Positions 33,135 to 43,172 of a DNA stretch of 64,000 nt are shown piece by piece (positions within the stretch are counted from its first letter, which is position 1; each line of letters starts with the position of its first letter). The stretch comes from Zymoseptoria tritici IPO323 (lineage: Eukaryota > Ascomycota > Dothideomycetes > Mycosphaerellales > Mycosphaerellaceae). Under the pieces are notes generated by a model. The model ran no database searches and was not told the origin of the DNA. It was given only the letters and a program-made list of their open reading frames with translations. Location of the stretch: positions 1,692,501 through 1,756,500 of the forward strand of contig NC_018212.1 of assembly GCF_000219625.1 (NCBI RefSeq), given 5' to 3'. The position numbers and the translations under genes are program-made.

Positions 33135-33401
33135 ATGAAGCTCTCCATCCAGTTCATTTACCTTGCGGCTACCCTCTTCGCGGGCCATGCCTTCGCTGTA
33201 CCGGCCGCTGACGCCGACGCCAGTCTGGAACGACGCTCCTGCTCCCGTAAGCACGCCGCATCCTGCCAGCTCGCGGCTTGCACTGCTGATCGTACGATTG
33301 TAGACTCATGCGGCGATCCGGATGAAGGCGGCGCAAACTGCGAATGCCGTGGATGGCACTGCAACAAGGGGTGGTGCAACCACCACCCTTTCGCTGAGTA
33401 G
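33135..33401 (+). CDS. small secreted cysteine-rich protein (88 aa, eight Cys)
   Basis: Single exon with ATG in a CAACAATGAAG context. Residues 1-21 are a signal peptide (MKLS, hydrophobic core, ending AFA). An Ala/Asp-rich propiece leads to an ERR site (32-34), a possible Kex2 cut. The mature region of about 54 residues has eight cysteines (36, 44, 49, 59, 69, 71, 76, 81), enough for four disulfides, and a His-rich C-terminus. Size, cysteine content and the position next to a transposon fit an apoplastic effector or antimicrobial protein. No named family is recognised. A decayed copy of its 5' part lies about 500 bp downstream. Confidence 0.82.
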   Translation: MKLSIQFIYLAATLFAGHAFAVPAADADASLERRSCSRKHAASCQLAACTADRTIVDSCGDPDEGGANCECRGWHCNKGWCNHHPFAE

Positions 33402-33645
33402 GAGTAGGAGCCACTCACTAGTCCGGTCTGAGCCACCACCGCTCCGATGGACGACGGAAGGAAACGCGTGACGATGCTCGAGATCTCACGCTTTCGCGAC
33501 AAGATCGGGATCAGGGGTTTGATGGTGCTGGTCGACTGCCATCCCTGTTCGGGAGGAGGACGAGGGACTTGCATGGAGGAGGGGATGTAGTTCTGTACCT
33601 TCGTGGAACAAAATGAACCTCTTTTCACACACGAGCTTTGCCATT

Positions 33646-33726
33646 TAAGATTCTCCATCCAGCTCATGTGCCTCGCGTTCACTTTCTTCGCCGGCCGGGC
33701 CTTCTGCGTCCTCGACCGACTGACCT
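33646..33726 (+). pseudogene. decayed copy of the 33135 secreted-protein gene (signal-peptide part)
   Basis: The segment matches the first 65 bases of the 33135 gene: TCTCCATCCAG, then CTCATGTGCCTCGCG and TTCGCCGGCCGGGCCTTC align with its signal-peptide codons. The start codon is lost (ATTT in place of ATG), a base is inserted in the second codon region, and the frame ends at TAA in TCTAGGTAAAC. Whether the remaining 200 bp (to about 33950) derives from the mature part is unclear. Confidence 0.6.
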
Positions 33727-33949
33727 CTAGGTAAACGCGATCTGGACCGGCCAGAGCTGCAAAGATGGCACACCGGATGTACGACGTCTCGCGGCCAGCA
33801 CGTCCCGACGATTGCAGTGCAGTGCAACGACAACCTGGTGCTCGTCAACCCAGACTACGCCATGCGCGTGATTTCAGGGCGTTGTGGCTGTCGGCGGGCG
33901 GAGTCAGGCTTGTGGATACTTGTCTGTTTCGAGCCTCGTTGCAATTCTG

Positions 33950-36289
33950 ATGGGCAGCCGAAAGGAGAGAGTCGATCATAGTTCTCGAAGATCTCGCAAC
34001 GGACCAACGATGAAGGCTGCGTGCGGATGATAGGGCTTCCGTTTCAAATGGATCTCTCCTTTGAGTGTCAGCAGCCGGCGCTGTCCCGTGCACGGATGTC
34101 GCCGGTAGAGCAGCTGGTCACGACAGCTGGAACGGCAGACGGGCCCGGCAGTAAAGGATCCAAGCCAAGGGGAAAGAAAGTGAAGCTGCAAGACGACTGA
34201 AAGAACGTCCAAGAGAGGAAAGCAGACCGGAAAAGGACAAAGACTGAACGACAGAGAGATTCGCGAAGAGCGTGAAGCCGCTTGATATTTGCCAGACGGA
34301 CCTGTGATCGTGCAGGGAGTTTCCGTAAGTTAAACTGTCCAGATCTTCAACTCGCAAGTCCAGCTTGCCAATGAACGAAGCCTGTTGCTTCCTGCTTGCG
34401 GCCATGCCGGATTGTGACGATGGGCTGACACGTCCAAGGACTTCGCCTGAAATGTTGCGCTCGCCTGAAATGTTGCGCTCGCCTGAAATGTTGCGCTCGC
34501 TTGGATCTGATATGCCACCGGAAATCAACGTCCTCGCCCTTGAGGAATGCACGGCCAGTCTTCTTCCAGTCTTGAGAAGGGCGCCGCAACGTAATTCGAA
34601 GATGTGACCATGCACTTCAGGAGGAGAGACTCTGCTCGCGCATGCTCATCATCTCGCAAGATCCCCATGGCAGCTCGAGGTCAGGATCTGCAGGCTGGCC
34701 AGGCAGCGACCAGCACGATGAAGTCGGACCTCATCTGAAACGTGAGAAACGACATTTCGCGAGTCCGATTCCGACGTCTGCAGCCCAACACCGAGACCGC
34801 GACCGACGTTCGATGCATCTCCCAGCACTCGCCGGCACCGTTGCAAAGCTGTACTCTTCTTCCGCTGATCACATTCTTCAGCCACAATCCGCCCACCGAG
34901 CATCGCCGAAGCGCAGGTCGTATCGTCCAGAGACAGAAATCCCAGCATCGACTACTGACAGCGGCAGTCCTCTCCCGGGTGCTGCAACATGAAGAAGTCG
35001 CCGTAGCCTGCATCGTTCCATGTTGACGGAATGTGGGAAGTGGACCTTACCAGCTTTCGCAGTGGAGAAAGCTGCAGGAGAGAACGCAAGACGCAAAGCG
35101 AGGCAAAGGGAAGTGGATGGATTTCCGTGAGGTGCAGCATCTAGCGGTTGTCATATTTGACGGGTCATCGTTTTGAGATTTGGAAACGTCGAAATTGCGG
35201 CTGCACAGTGATGACAGGCCTCGACATGGAAGATGCTGGATGACACGTCTGCTATACAAGGAGGATGCTGGTCCTGCGTCGTCAGTGCCGGCAGTGATGA
35301 ATGGGTGATGCTTGTCGGGCTGTGAGGCGGCGGTGCTTTATGTCAGCAGCGCAGCCGATGTGCAGGTGGTCGGGTCTGTATTTTGGTCTGCATCTCGCAC
35401 GTTGTCGGAAGCACAATGGAAATGGCGAGGGCAATAATAACCAAGTCGAGGTAAGTTTTATGAAGTTGACTGTTGACGGCGGATTCATCTCGCTTCTCAT
35501 GGACGGATCGGGAAAGAATGTGATATGAAACATGGACTCACGAAGAACACATGTTCACTCCAGGTGGTTTGGGTGGACGTTCAGCGAAGGGGAGAGACAT
35601 CCGATTGAACGCAACCAATTGCCTCTTTCCTCATCAAAGTCGCCGTCTGCCCTGGTTCAGCGGACATCGGAGGCAACGTTCTCATCACATTCAAGAGCTT
35701 CCAACGCTCGGCCGAATCTTAAAAAGTGCCATGCTGCAGCCCTGTCTGGTCTCTCCGGATCGCGCTATTCCCAGCTCGTATTCTGTGCATCGCTTCCTTC
35801 AGATCACACCACCTGCACCTTCCCTGCGTCCTTCTTCCTCATTCTTTTCCTTCTGCTTCTCCGTCTGACACACGTCGTCTTTCCCTCTTTCCCATCGTGT
35901 TACACTCGATTCACTTCTCGCCCGCCGTCGTTTCAACCTCGCGCCTCTTCTCATCCTACTGCGAGCTCCACCTGCCGCTCTTCGCCAAACAATCCCAGTC
36001 TTCCGACCTGCATTCCTCGCAGCACAGCACAGCAGAGATCCGCCCGCCCGAAGACTCGCCGTCCGCTTCTCCACCTCCACGCTGACGAGACACATTGACA
36101 CTGCGTGTCTACAACCTCCGATTGACACCGATCCTTATCGCGAACACCCCACTCGAGGCCATCACCGCCGATCCTACCCCGCGACACAATTCGTCTCACC
36201 ACACCGAACCATCCCCACCTGTTCACCGTCGCTGGCCGACGGACTGAAACACATCGCGCATCACCTCTGACACGCATAAATCCCCCACC
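33950..36289. other. 2.3-kb region without a supported gene
   Basis: Overlapping short frames on both strands without motifs. It contains an 18-bp triple tandem repeat (34443-34496). From about 35780 to 36289 the plus strand is strongly pyrimidine-rich (many CTTC, TCCTC and CACC words) and is probably the long 5' leader and promoter of the gene at 36290. Confidence 0.45.
34443..34496 (+). repeat. 18-bp tandem repeat, three copies
   Basis: TCGCCTGAAATGTTGCGC is repeated three times without a mismatch (34443-34460, 34461-34478, 34479-34496) and followed by a partial TCGC. The perfect identity suggests recent slippage. It has no known role and lies outside any supported gene. Confidence 0.95.
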
Positions 36290-37381
36290 ATGGAACTTCG
36301 CCGAATCCCTCTCCACCTTACTCCTCTCCTCCTCGTCCTCTCCCTCCTCACCTCCCTCGTTACCGCCCAGTCCGGCCAGGGTGTCCTCATCGATGGCAAC
36401 AGCCGACTTCCCACCTGCGCCCAGCAGTGCACTCTACTCCAGCAAGCAGCTCAAGCCTGCACCGCCGCGACTGGTCCTTCAACGCAGACAGCCTGGATCT
36501 GCTTCTGTCAGTCCGCCTACCTCACAACTCTTCGCTCCAGCGCGGTCGGCATCTGCGATGCCGCGTGTACGGATCCCTCGGATAACGCGCAGGTCTCGGT
36601 GTGGTACAATGGCAACTGTGGGAATGATAACGGAGCGTCGGAGCATGCGGAGGATGGATTGAACTCACAGCCAGCTTCGGGCGGCTCGTCGAACACCGAC
36701 AATGGAGCAACTACAGACTCTGGCAGCACAAACACCAACACCAACTCCGGCGACAGCAGCGACAGCAGTAACAGCAACGCGAACACCCCGCCGCAGAACA
36801 CCAGTGGCTCAAACGATGACGAGAAAAGCGATAAGACCTGGTGGGCAGGTCACTACGTATGTCTCCTCCACTCCACCTCTCGTCTCACGACTTACTGACA
36901 ACCTGTCCAGCAATGGATCATCATGATTCTCGTCCTGATCATCGCCTTCGCCCTCTTCACCTGGGGTCTCATCTTCCTCAAGAAACGCCTCGACCGCAAA
37001 CGCGACGCCATGACCGGAGGTTTCAATGCTGGCATTACCACCCGCAAAGTCGACACCGAAAAAGGCGTCACGCATCAAACCAGCGGCTCCACCCTGCACC
37101 CCTCGTCCGCTTCGGGACGCAACTCACCCGCGCGCACAAGGGAGGCTTTCATGCCGTATGGATATGGATACTCGGGGAGCGAGAGTCGGAACGGCAGCAA
37201 GAACGAGGTGATACCCTTGGAGGAGAAGAAGAGTCCGCTCGCGAGGACGACGACGATGGCGACGGAGGAGAGCAGGGATGACACGGAGAAGAGCGAGGTC
37301 GATGGGATGGGTCCCTGGCCTGTGCCCGGCAGGAGTGAGAAGAGGCCGCCGGGAAATGGGAAAGCGGGCGTCACGATGTAG
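36290..37381 (+). CDS. single-pass surface protein with Cys-rich ectodomain (345 aa)
   Basis: Exon 1 is 36290-36856 and exon 2 is 36911-37381. The 54-nt intron has a GTATGT donor and TTACTGACA branch. Residues 1-26 are a signal peptide ending TAQ. The ectodomain (about 27-110) has eight cysteines, including CAQQC and CFC, a CFEM-like or DUF7707-like arrangement. A Ser/Thr/Asn/Gly-rich stalk (about 115-185) follows, suited to O-glycosylation, then one transmembrane helix (WIIMILVLIIAFALFTWGL) and a basic, Ser/Thr-rich cytosolic tail of about 130 residues. The layout is that of fungal wall-spanning sensors or surface glycoproteins. The exact function is unknown; the topology is well supported. 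Confidence 0.85.
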
Positions 37382-39149
37382 GAGGTTGACGAGGAAGAAG
37401 CTGAGGAGGTATAATGAAGTTATGGATATGCTTATGGGTGGTGGGCGATGAGGTGGTTCTGGATGATATACCGATGAAATGGCAACAATTTTTTCTTTCG
37501 AAAAGAACGGCTATGATCGTGGAGGTAAGGCACGTTGACTTTTGTTCAGTGAACGCAGATGAGTGACGAGATGAGGACATATCTGTATCGGCTCCGCTGA
37601 AGGGCAGGAGAGAGGAGTCAGGTGAGGAGACAAATGTGGCAGGCGAGCCTTGTGAGGTTCGTCCGCGTCAGGAGCACGGCGGAACTCGAATCGCGGTGGC
37701 TCATGGCAGGATGTGTGACTTGAGCGACACCGCTCCGGGAACTCCGTCATCCGGCGCTGAAGTCCTTCACGAGAATCGAGGGGAGTGGTCGATGGTGACT
37801 GCCTCTGCCTGCTGCGAATTATCGAGAGGTCCCGAGGAAGAACAAGTTGAACACTTCTCGCCAAACGACGCTGGACTCGCTAAGCAGGCAGAGCTCTGCG
37901 AGCGAAAGATCCGGACGACGATGCTGACGACGAGGAGAAGTTGCACGGAGTGTGGGAGAGGCGGTCCGCCGGGAGTACGGCCAAAACGTCCCGGAAGATA
38001 CGCTGGCATTTTTTGACGCTGCTCGACAGGATTCCGAAAAGCAGTTCCTGATCGCGACTGGCGCTTGAGCACTTCGCATAGACGGAGGGAATGGTTCTTT
38101 CTGCACTTGCTGCTTCCTCGGCCTCCAATCCGCCGCCCGAAAGTTTTGTGGAACTCCTCAGCCATATCAAACATCGTCAGTGACAATCAAGGGGCATTGA
38201 CTCTTTCAACGTGGAGTGTGAAGAGCGGCCGCTCGAGGATGTTGGCACGCTGAGTGGAATCCATTCCAAGCTCACTTATCAGTCGCAGGCTTATCTGAGC
38301 AGATCTTACTCCTACGAGCCTCCCGGCGTCCACAACATCGATCGGTTCCACGAAGCAGTGACCAGGACCTCAATCGCCGAGACCACCCTCACACTGCCAA
38401 TTGGAATCTTCTCGCAGCGCTCGGCGAAGTGATTCGACAGTCCCGGCCGGCTGTGACCGAAGCGCTGATCGTGGTGGAATGTCTCCGCAGCAGTTTGGAT
38501 AAGGACAGTCTGAATTATCTGCTCTTGGCGTGCCACCAATGCTGACGAGGCCGAGGCTGGCGTCTGTCTTCGGCAAAGTCAAGCTACCAATAAAGAATGC
38601 CCCTGGAATGACGGTTTCACGGCCAGCAGCCCGAGGCGAATCACGAGATGGACACGAGGTGTGAACGCAGGAGTGGTCGCCTCGTGCGCGGGCAGTGGGC
38701 CATGCTTACATACAGATTTCCCTGTTCCTGGCGGTTCCCGATGGACGGTATCACGAGGGACCGAGCTGAACCTCCATTCTTGCAGATTTCCACTCGACAG
38801 CGTAACAGACGATCGCAACATCTCGCTTTAGTCGGCAGAATGAAAGTGGCCTTTGTCGGATCCCTGGCGTACGACATTAATCAAGCCCACGGTAATCGAG
38901 ACCATGCCATGAAGATGCTGATCGTTTGATGGTTGATCACGGTTGAGGTTCCGACCTGCCACCGGCCGTGAACCGCATCAGCAGCGATTGAAACTTTGGG
39001 TTCCGGCTTATCGCCGGACTCATGATATTCTGGTCAGGAGACAACGGGCGACAGACTCAGAGTCAGTCATTGCCAATTCAATCCAAATGGCGGGACATGA
39101 GAAGCGATGGTCCGAGTGGTCACCTCCCCACATTACCTTCGCTCGAACT
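37382..39149. other. 1.8-kb region, possible decayed gene
   Basis: No intact gene. On the plus strand some protein-like stretches (about 38380-38560 and 38640-38920) lie in changing frames separated by stops. They look like a degraded coding sequence, but I recognise no family. Minus-strand frames here overlap them and are not supported. Confidence 0.35.
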
Positions 39150-40778
39150 TCATAGACCGTCTCTTGATCTGTTCTTGATCTCGGCCACATCCACTTTCTC
39201 GTCCTCGCCAAAAAGCTCCAACTTCGTGTTCTTGAACTTCCTCGCACTGATCCCCCTCTCAAACAGAGCGTCCAGCTCACCATACGTCCGTCCCTTCGGC
39301 TCCGGCAAGCGGAAGTACGCCCATGTGAGGCAGAGAAAACACATACCAGCCCAGAAGAAACCGACTTTACCCTGCCAGTTCCAGGCGGAAGGGTTGAGCA
39401 TTCGCGGAGTGATGATGCCGTTCATGATGCCGATCACATTGTACAAACAGCGACCCAGCACCACCGTCTTTGTCCGCAGTCGACAGGAGGGTATCTCCGC
39501 GACAATAGCGTATGTGATGGTCCCGACAGTGATGTCGTAGAACAGCGTCCATAACAGTAGCAGCGATCCGATGGCGAAATTCGTTCCACTAGCCTTTGGC
39601 GGAGCCAGAGACACAAAGCCAATGATCAGCAGGATGAGGCACATGGCTGAAAGCCCACCCAGGAAGAGCGTTCTTCGTCCAAAATAAGACATGGCGAACC
39701 AGGCGATCACCACACCGATCATGGCTACAGAGTAGAGTGCCATGGAGAAGTCGAAGGAGATGTCGTTGCTGAGACCTGCTTGCTTGAAGAAGTAAGCTGA
39801 GAAGCCCATCAGCGATGCACCGCAAAGAGGTTGGGTGATCCATGTTAGACATGTGATTTCCGTCCGGCGTAGGTCGACGCCGCGGAAGCAGTCGGAAAAT
39901 GATGTGCCGGCGGAGACATGCTTCTCCAGCTCGTTGGTATGGATCATCATGGAGATGGTCTGGTCAATATCGTCGGCGGGTGCGTTGGAAGTCAGTCGCT
40001 GCAGTGATTTCTTCGCATCGTCGAGGCGATCCTTGCGCACCGACCACCATGGCGACTCCGGTGCGAATAGCGCTCCGATGAGCAATGGTACCGGCCACAC
40101 CCACTGCAGAGCATACGGAATGCGATACGCCCACTGGTCATTGCGATGCAGGAAACCTCGCAACGCACCAGAAGCGATCAGCTGCCCCAAACCCCACATC
40201 ATGTTCACATATGTGGTGAGGTAGCCTCGTAGCACCACTGGACACACCTCCGAGGCATATGTGGTCGTCAAAGTCTGGAATACACCCCAAGGGACGCCCA
40301 TGAGTACAGTCCCCACCTGCAGCGTGGCGATATCTTGCGCGAAGAACGGCACAAAGATGAATCCGATCATCATAAGCAAGAATCCCACCATGGTCTTGCG
40401 ATATCCAAAACGATCTGCTGCGAATCCATTCAGAATCAGACCAAAGATCTCGCCCACTCTCGCGCCATTGGACAGCCCCGACTGCCAGGCTGCGGAAACT
40501 TCGAAATCATCTGTGCCCGGCAGGCGATGGCCGAATGTCTGGTTCCAGGGCGGGAACGCGAAGAACGAGGCAATGAGCACGATATCGTAACCTTCCATTG
40601 CCACGGCGGATGAGAGGAACATGGACCAGGCGATGGCTTTTGGATAGAGGCGCAGAGCTGTCCGGAGGGTCATGGCATGTTCGCGGTCGGTGGCTTCTTT
40701 GGCGGAGGAGGCAAGGAAGGGTAGTGGAGACGCATCTTCAGCGTGGTCCTCAAAAGCGGCTTTCTCTGAATACGACAT
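39150..40778 (-). CDS. MFS sugar transporter, maltose-permease type (542 aa)
   Basis: Intronless frame with ATG at 40778. Twelve hydrophobic helices are visible, with a cytosolic N-terminus of about 45 residues. Sugar-porter signatures are present: ADRFGYRK after helix 2, an ASEVCPVVLRGYL segment in place of the PESPR-region motif, PESPWW at the end of helix 6, YFGRRT, and an AEIPSCRLRTK motif. The PESPWW variant and the overall length are typical of alpha-glucoside (maltose, MAL-type) proton symporters of the plasma membrane. The substrate is inferred from family resemblance only. No maltase or regulator gene lies next to it. Confidence 0.9.
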   Translation of the reverse strand: MSYSEKAAFEDHAEDASPLPFLASSAKEATDREHAMTLRTALRLYPKAIAWSMFLSSAVAMEGYDIVLIASFFAFPPWNQTFGHRLPGTDDFEVSAAWQSGLSNGARVGEIFGLILNGFAADRFGYRKTMVGFLLMMIGFIFVPFFAQDIATLQVGTVLMGVPWGVFQTLTTTYASEVCPVVLRGYLTTYVNMMWGLGQLIASGALRGFLHRNDQWAYRIPYALQWVWPVPLLIGALFAPESPWWSVRKDRLDDAKKSLQRLTSNAPADDIDQTISMMIHTNELEKHVSAGTSFSDCFRGVDLRRTEITCLTWITQPLCGASLMGFSAYFFKQAGLSNDISFDFSMALYSVAMIGVVIAWFAMSYFGRRTLFLGGLSAMCLILLIIGFVSLAPPKASGTNFAIGSLLLLWTLFYDITVGTITYAIVAEIPSCRLRTKTVVLGRCLYNVIGIMNGIITPRMLNPSAWNWQGKVGFFWAGMCFLCLTWAYFRLPEPKGRTYGELDALFERGISARKFKNTKLELFGEDEKVDVAEIKNRSRDGL

Positions 40779-41809
40779 GCTTGCTGTGTTGCCTTTTCAA
40801 GGTCGTCGATATGATTGTGTTCATGAAGTCGAGAGCTGATATTGTTAGTGTTGTGGGAATACTTCATACTTCGTACCACGGTTGATCGCCTGACACCACC
40901 CGTGGTTGCATCGCCCCGCACTCGAGGATGCTATATGCTATATGCCGATCACGCAATTGGAGCTCGATGCTTCGTGGAGGATTGCTGGAGGACGCAGCTA
41001 AATGCTTTCGAGCTACATCGCCGTCGCCAAGGTCCCGGCGAGCCTAGCGTCCATGGTCCAAGGAAAGTGTGATCGGTAGGTGACGACTTGCGCTGGGCTG
41101 TATGTACCTGGTAGAAAAGACTTTGGCTGGCCTACCGGGTTTTCGCAATGCCTTGATGTAGAGTGTGCTTTGACACCACTGGTCGAAGCGTGAAGAATCA
41201 GCCTGCAGCCAGTGGTCCGCGTCGCTCGCTCGCGGCACGAGAGGCATTGGCTTTCAAAACGTATTGTCGATCGCTGGAGCATGTCGTGGACCGACGTTGT
41301 TGTTCGGTTGTCCTCACAGTCGATTTCCCCATCTTCACAAAGTTCTGGCATTGCGGGGCCGAACTTCGCTTCAAGTTCTCCATGGGGCTCGGTTACATCG
41401 GCCGAGCAAAATTGGCGATTCCCCATGGCACGACCCAAATTTGACGGCTGAATTGACTTCGACGAGCCATTCTAGCGTAGCCTCCTCCTTCCTGCTACGG
41501 TATAGTCTTCTTCCGGAGCCGCATCTTATTTACCATAGTCTTTTGGCTATGTCGTCACAGGGAAGACAGTTCTCGGATGAGCATGCAATCGGCCGATGCC
41601 GCGGCCACGCGAGGAGCAACATAAGCAAAAACACCTCCACTTCACGGCACCGTCGGATGAGGAAGGTGTACGTACCAGGAGGATTGGCGTGAGGAGACGA
41701 CCTTTCCTTCTCCGCTCCACCTTCTCACTTCTCTCATCTCACATCACATCACCTCCACCACACGCATGCCCGCCTACATCCCACGACCCTCCGAACCCGA
41801 ACGCACAGC
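40779..41809. other. divergent intergenic region between the transporter and the aquaporin
   Basis: About 1 kb between two outward-facing start codons. The last 100 bp before 41810 are C/T/A-rich (CACATCACCTCCACC). Open frames here are short and unsupported. Confidence 0.45.
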
Positions 41810-43172
41810 ATGGACAATCGGGCGCACACCTCTTCCGTAGACCACCTGAGTCTCGGCGGCGAGAAGTGGGTCGACGCCAAAGAGGACCACCACGACTCGA
41901 ACGCACTACATCATTTCCCGACCCACGACGACGTCCCTCAAGGCAAGGTCCAGCACCACGAATACGCCCAGCGGGAAGGTCTGCCGGGTGTGGAACAAGG
42001 CGATCGTGGGGTTGCGAATGGAGCAGATTTCCACGCAGCTGGCGCAACGACAACATCGCATCATGTTGGAAGAACGAGACAATTCCTCGGTCTGCATCCT
42101 CAGGCGCCGATCGAGAAAGAGCATGATGCTGGGGAGCACGCCGACCTGCTGCTACCGAGAGTGCGAGGAGCGCTGAAAGAGCCATTAGCAGAGTTCTTTG
42201 GAGTAATGATACTGGTGCTGTTCGGAGATGGGAGTGTCGCGCAGGTATTGCTGAGTGCCGGAGTGACCACGGCACCGGGCGGGAACGGATATGGAGACTA
42301 TCAGAGCATCAATTGGGGGTGGGGTCTGGGAGTCATGCTCGGGATCTATGTCGCAGGAGACAGCGGAGCATATCTGAAGTGAGTGGAGACATATGAATAG
42401 ACAAGAAGGAGATGCACTGCTGACCTTGGGATCCAACGACAGCCCGGCCATTCTCTTCACGAATTGCGTCCTCCGAAAACTTCCATGGCGACGACTTCCG
42501 GCATACTTCGTTGCACAACTGCTTGGAGGCTTCGTTGGCGCTGGAATCGTCTACGCTAACTATATTGGCCAAATAAATAGTTTCGAGGGCGGTCCTGGCC
42601 TTCGCACCGTGCCGCCGGCGCCCAATGCAACGGCGGGCATTTTCTGCACATATCCGCTTGCTGAAGTCACAAAAGTCAGCCAATTCTTCAGCGAATTCAT
42701 CGCCAGCGCGATCCTCATGTTTGTCATCTTCGCGTTGAAAGATGACAGCAACAAGGGCACATTCTCGGCGAGTGGAAGCTGGTTTCCCCTGGCGTTGTTT
42801 TTCCTCATCTTTGGTCTTGGAGCATGCTTCGGTTCCAACACCGGCTATGGTGGGTGTTCCAAACCGAATGGCTTCATCACAGCTCACTGACATCTCCCAG
42901 CAATCAACCTCGCCCGAGACTTCGGTCCGCGCCTCATGTCATACGCTGTAGGCTACGGCTCGGAAGTCTGGAGTGCCGGAGGCTACTACTTCTGGATTCC
43001 TATGGTAGCACCATTCTGCGGATGCCTTTTTGGCGGCATTATGTACGACCTCGCCATCTACACGGGACCTACGCCGATCAACACGCCGTGGATGGGATTG
43101 AAGGAGCTGTTGAAGCCGCACGAGCTGATTGGTGATCGAGTGCAGGCGCAGAAGAATGATGGGTTGGTGTAA
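41810..43172 (+). CDS. aquaglyceroporin (415 aa, three exons)
   Basis: Exons are 41810-42378, 42443-42849 and 42901-43172. Intron 1 (64 nt, GTGAGT to CGACAG) splits the first pore motif, and splicing gives SGAYLNPAI. Intron 2 (51 nt, GTGGGT to TCCCAG) precedes the second, giving NTGYAINLARDFGPRL. So the pore loops carry NPA and NLA; the second, non-canonical form is also known from yeast Fps1. The Asp in the following ARD is the usual aquaglyceroporin residue, so glycerol as well as water is the likely substrate. Six membrane helices and two half-helices fit residues about 120-400. The first 115 residues are a hydrophilic His/Asp-rich cytosolic extension typical of fungal members. Confidence 0.9.

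Noticed and set aside
34118..34615. 165-codon minus-strand frame that reads through the 18-bp repeat
   Set aside because: Its repeats come from the DNA minisatellite; there is no other coding sign.
41596..42126. 176-codon plus-strand frame over the aquaporin start
   Set aside because: Arg/Ser/Pro-rich shadow of the aquaglyceroporin exon 1 in another frame.
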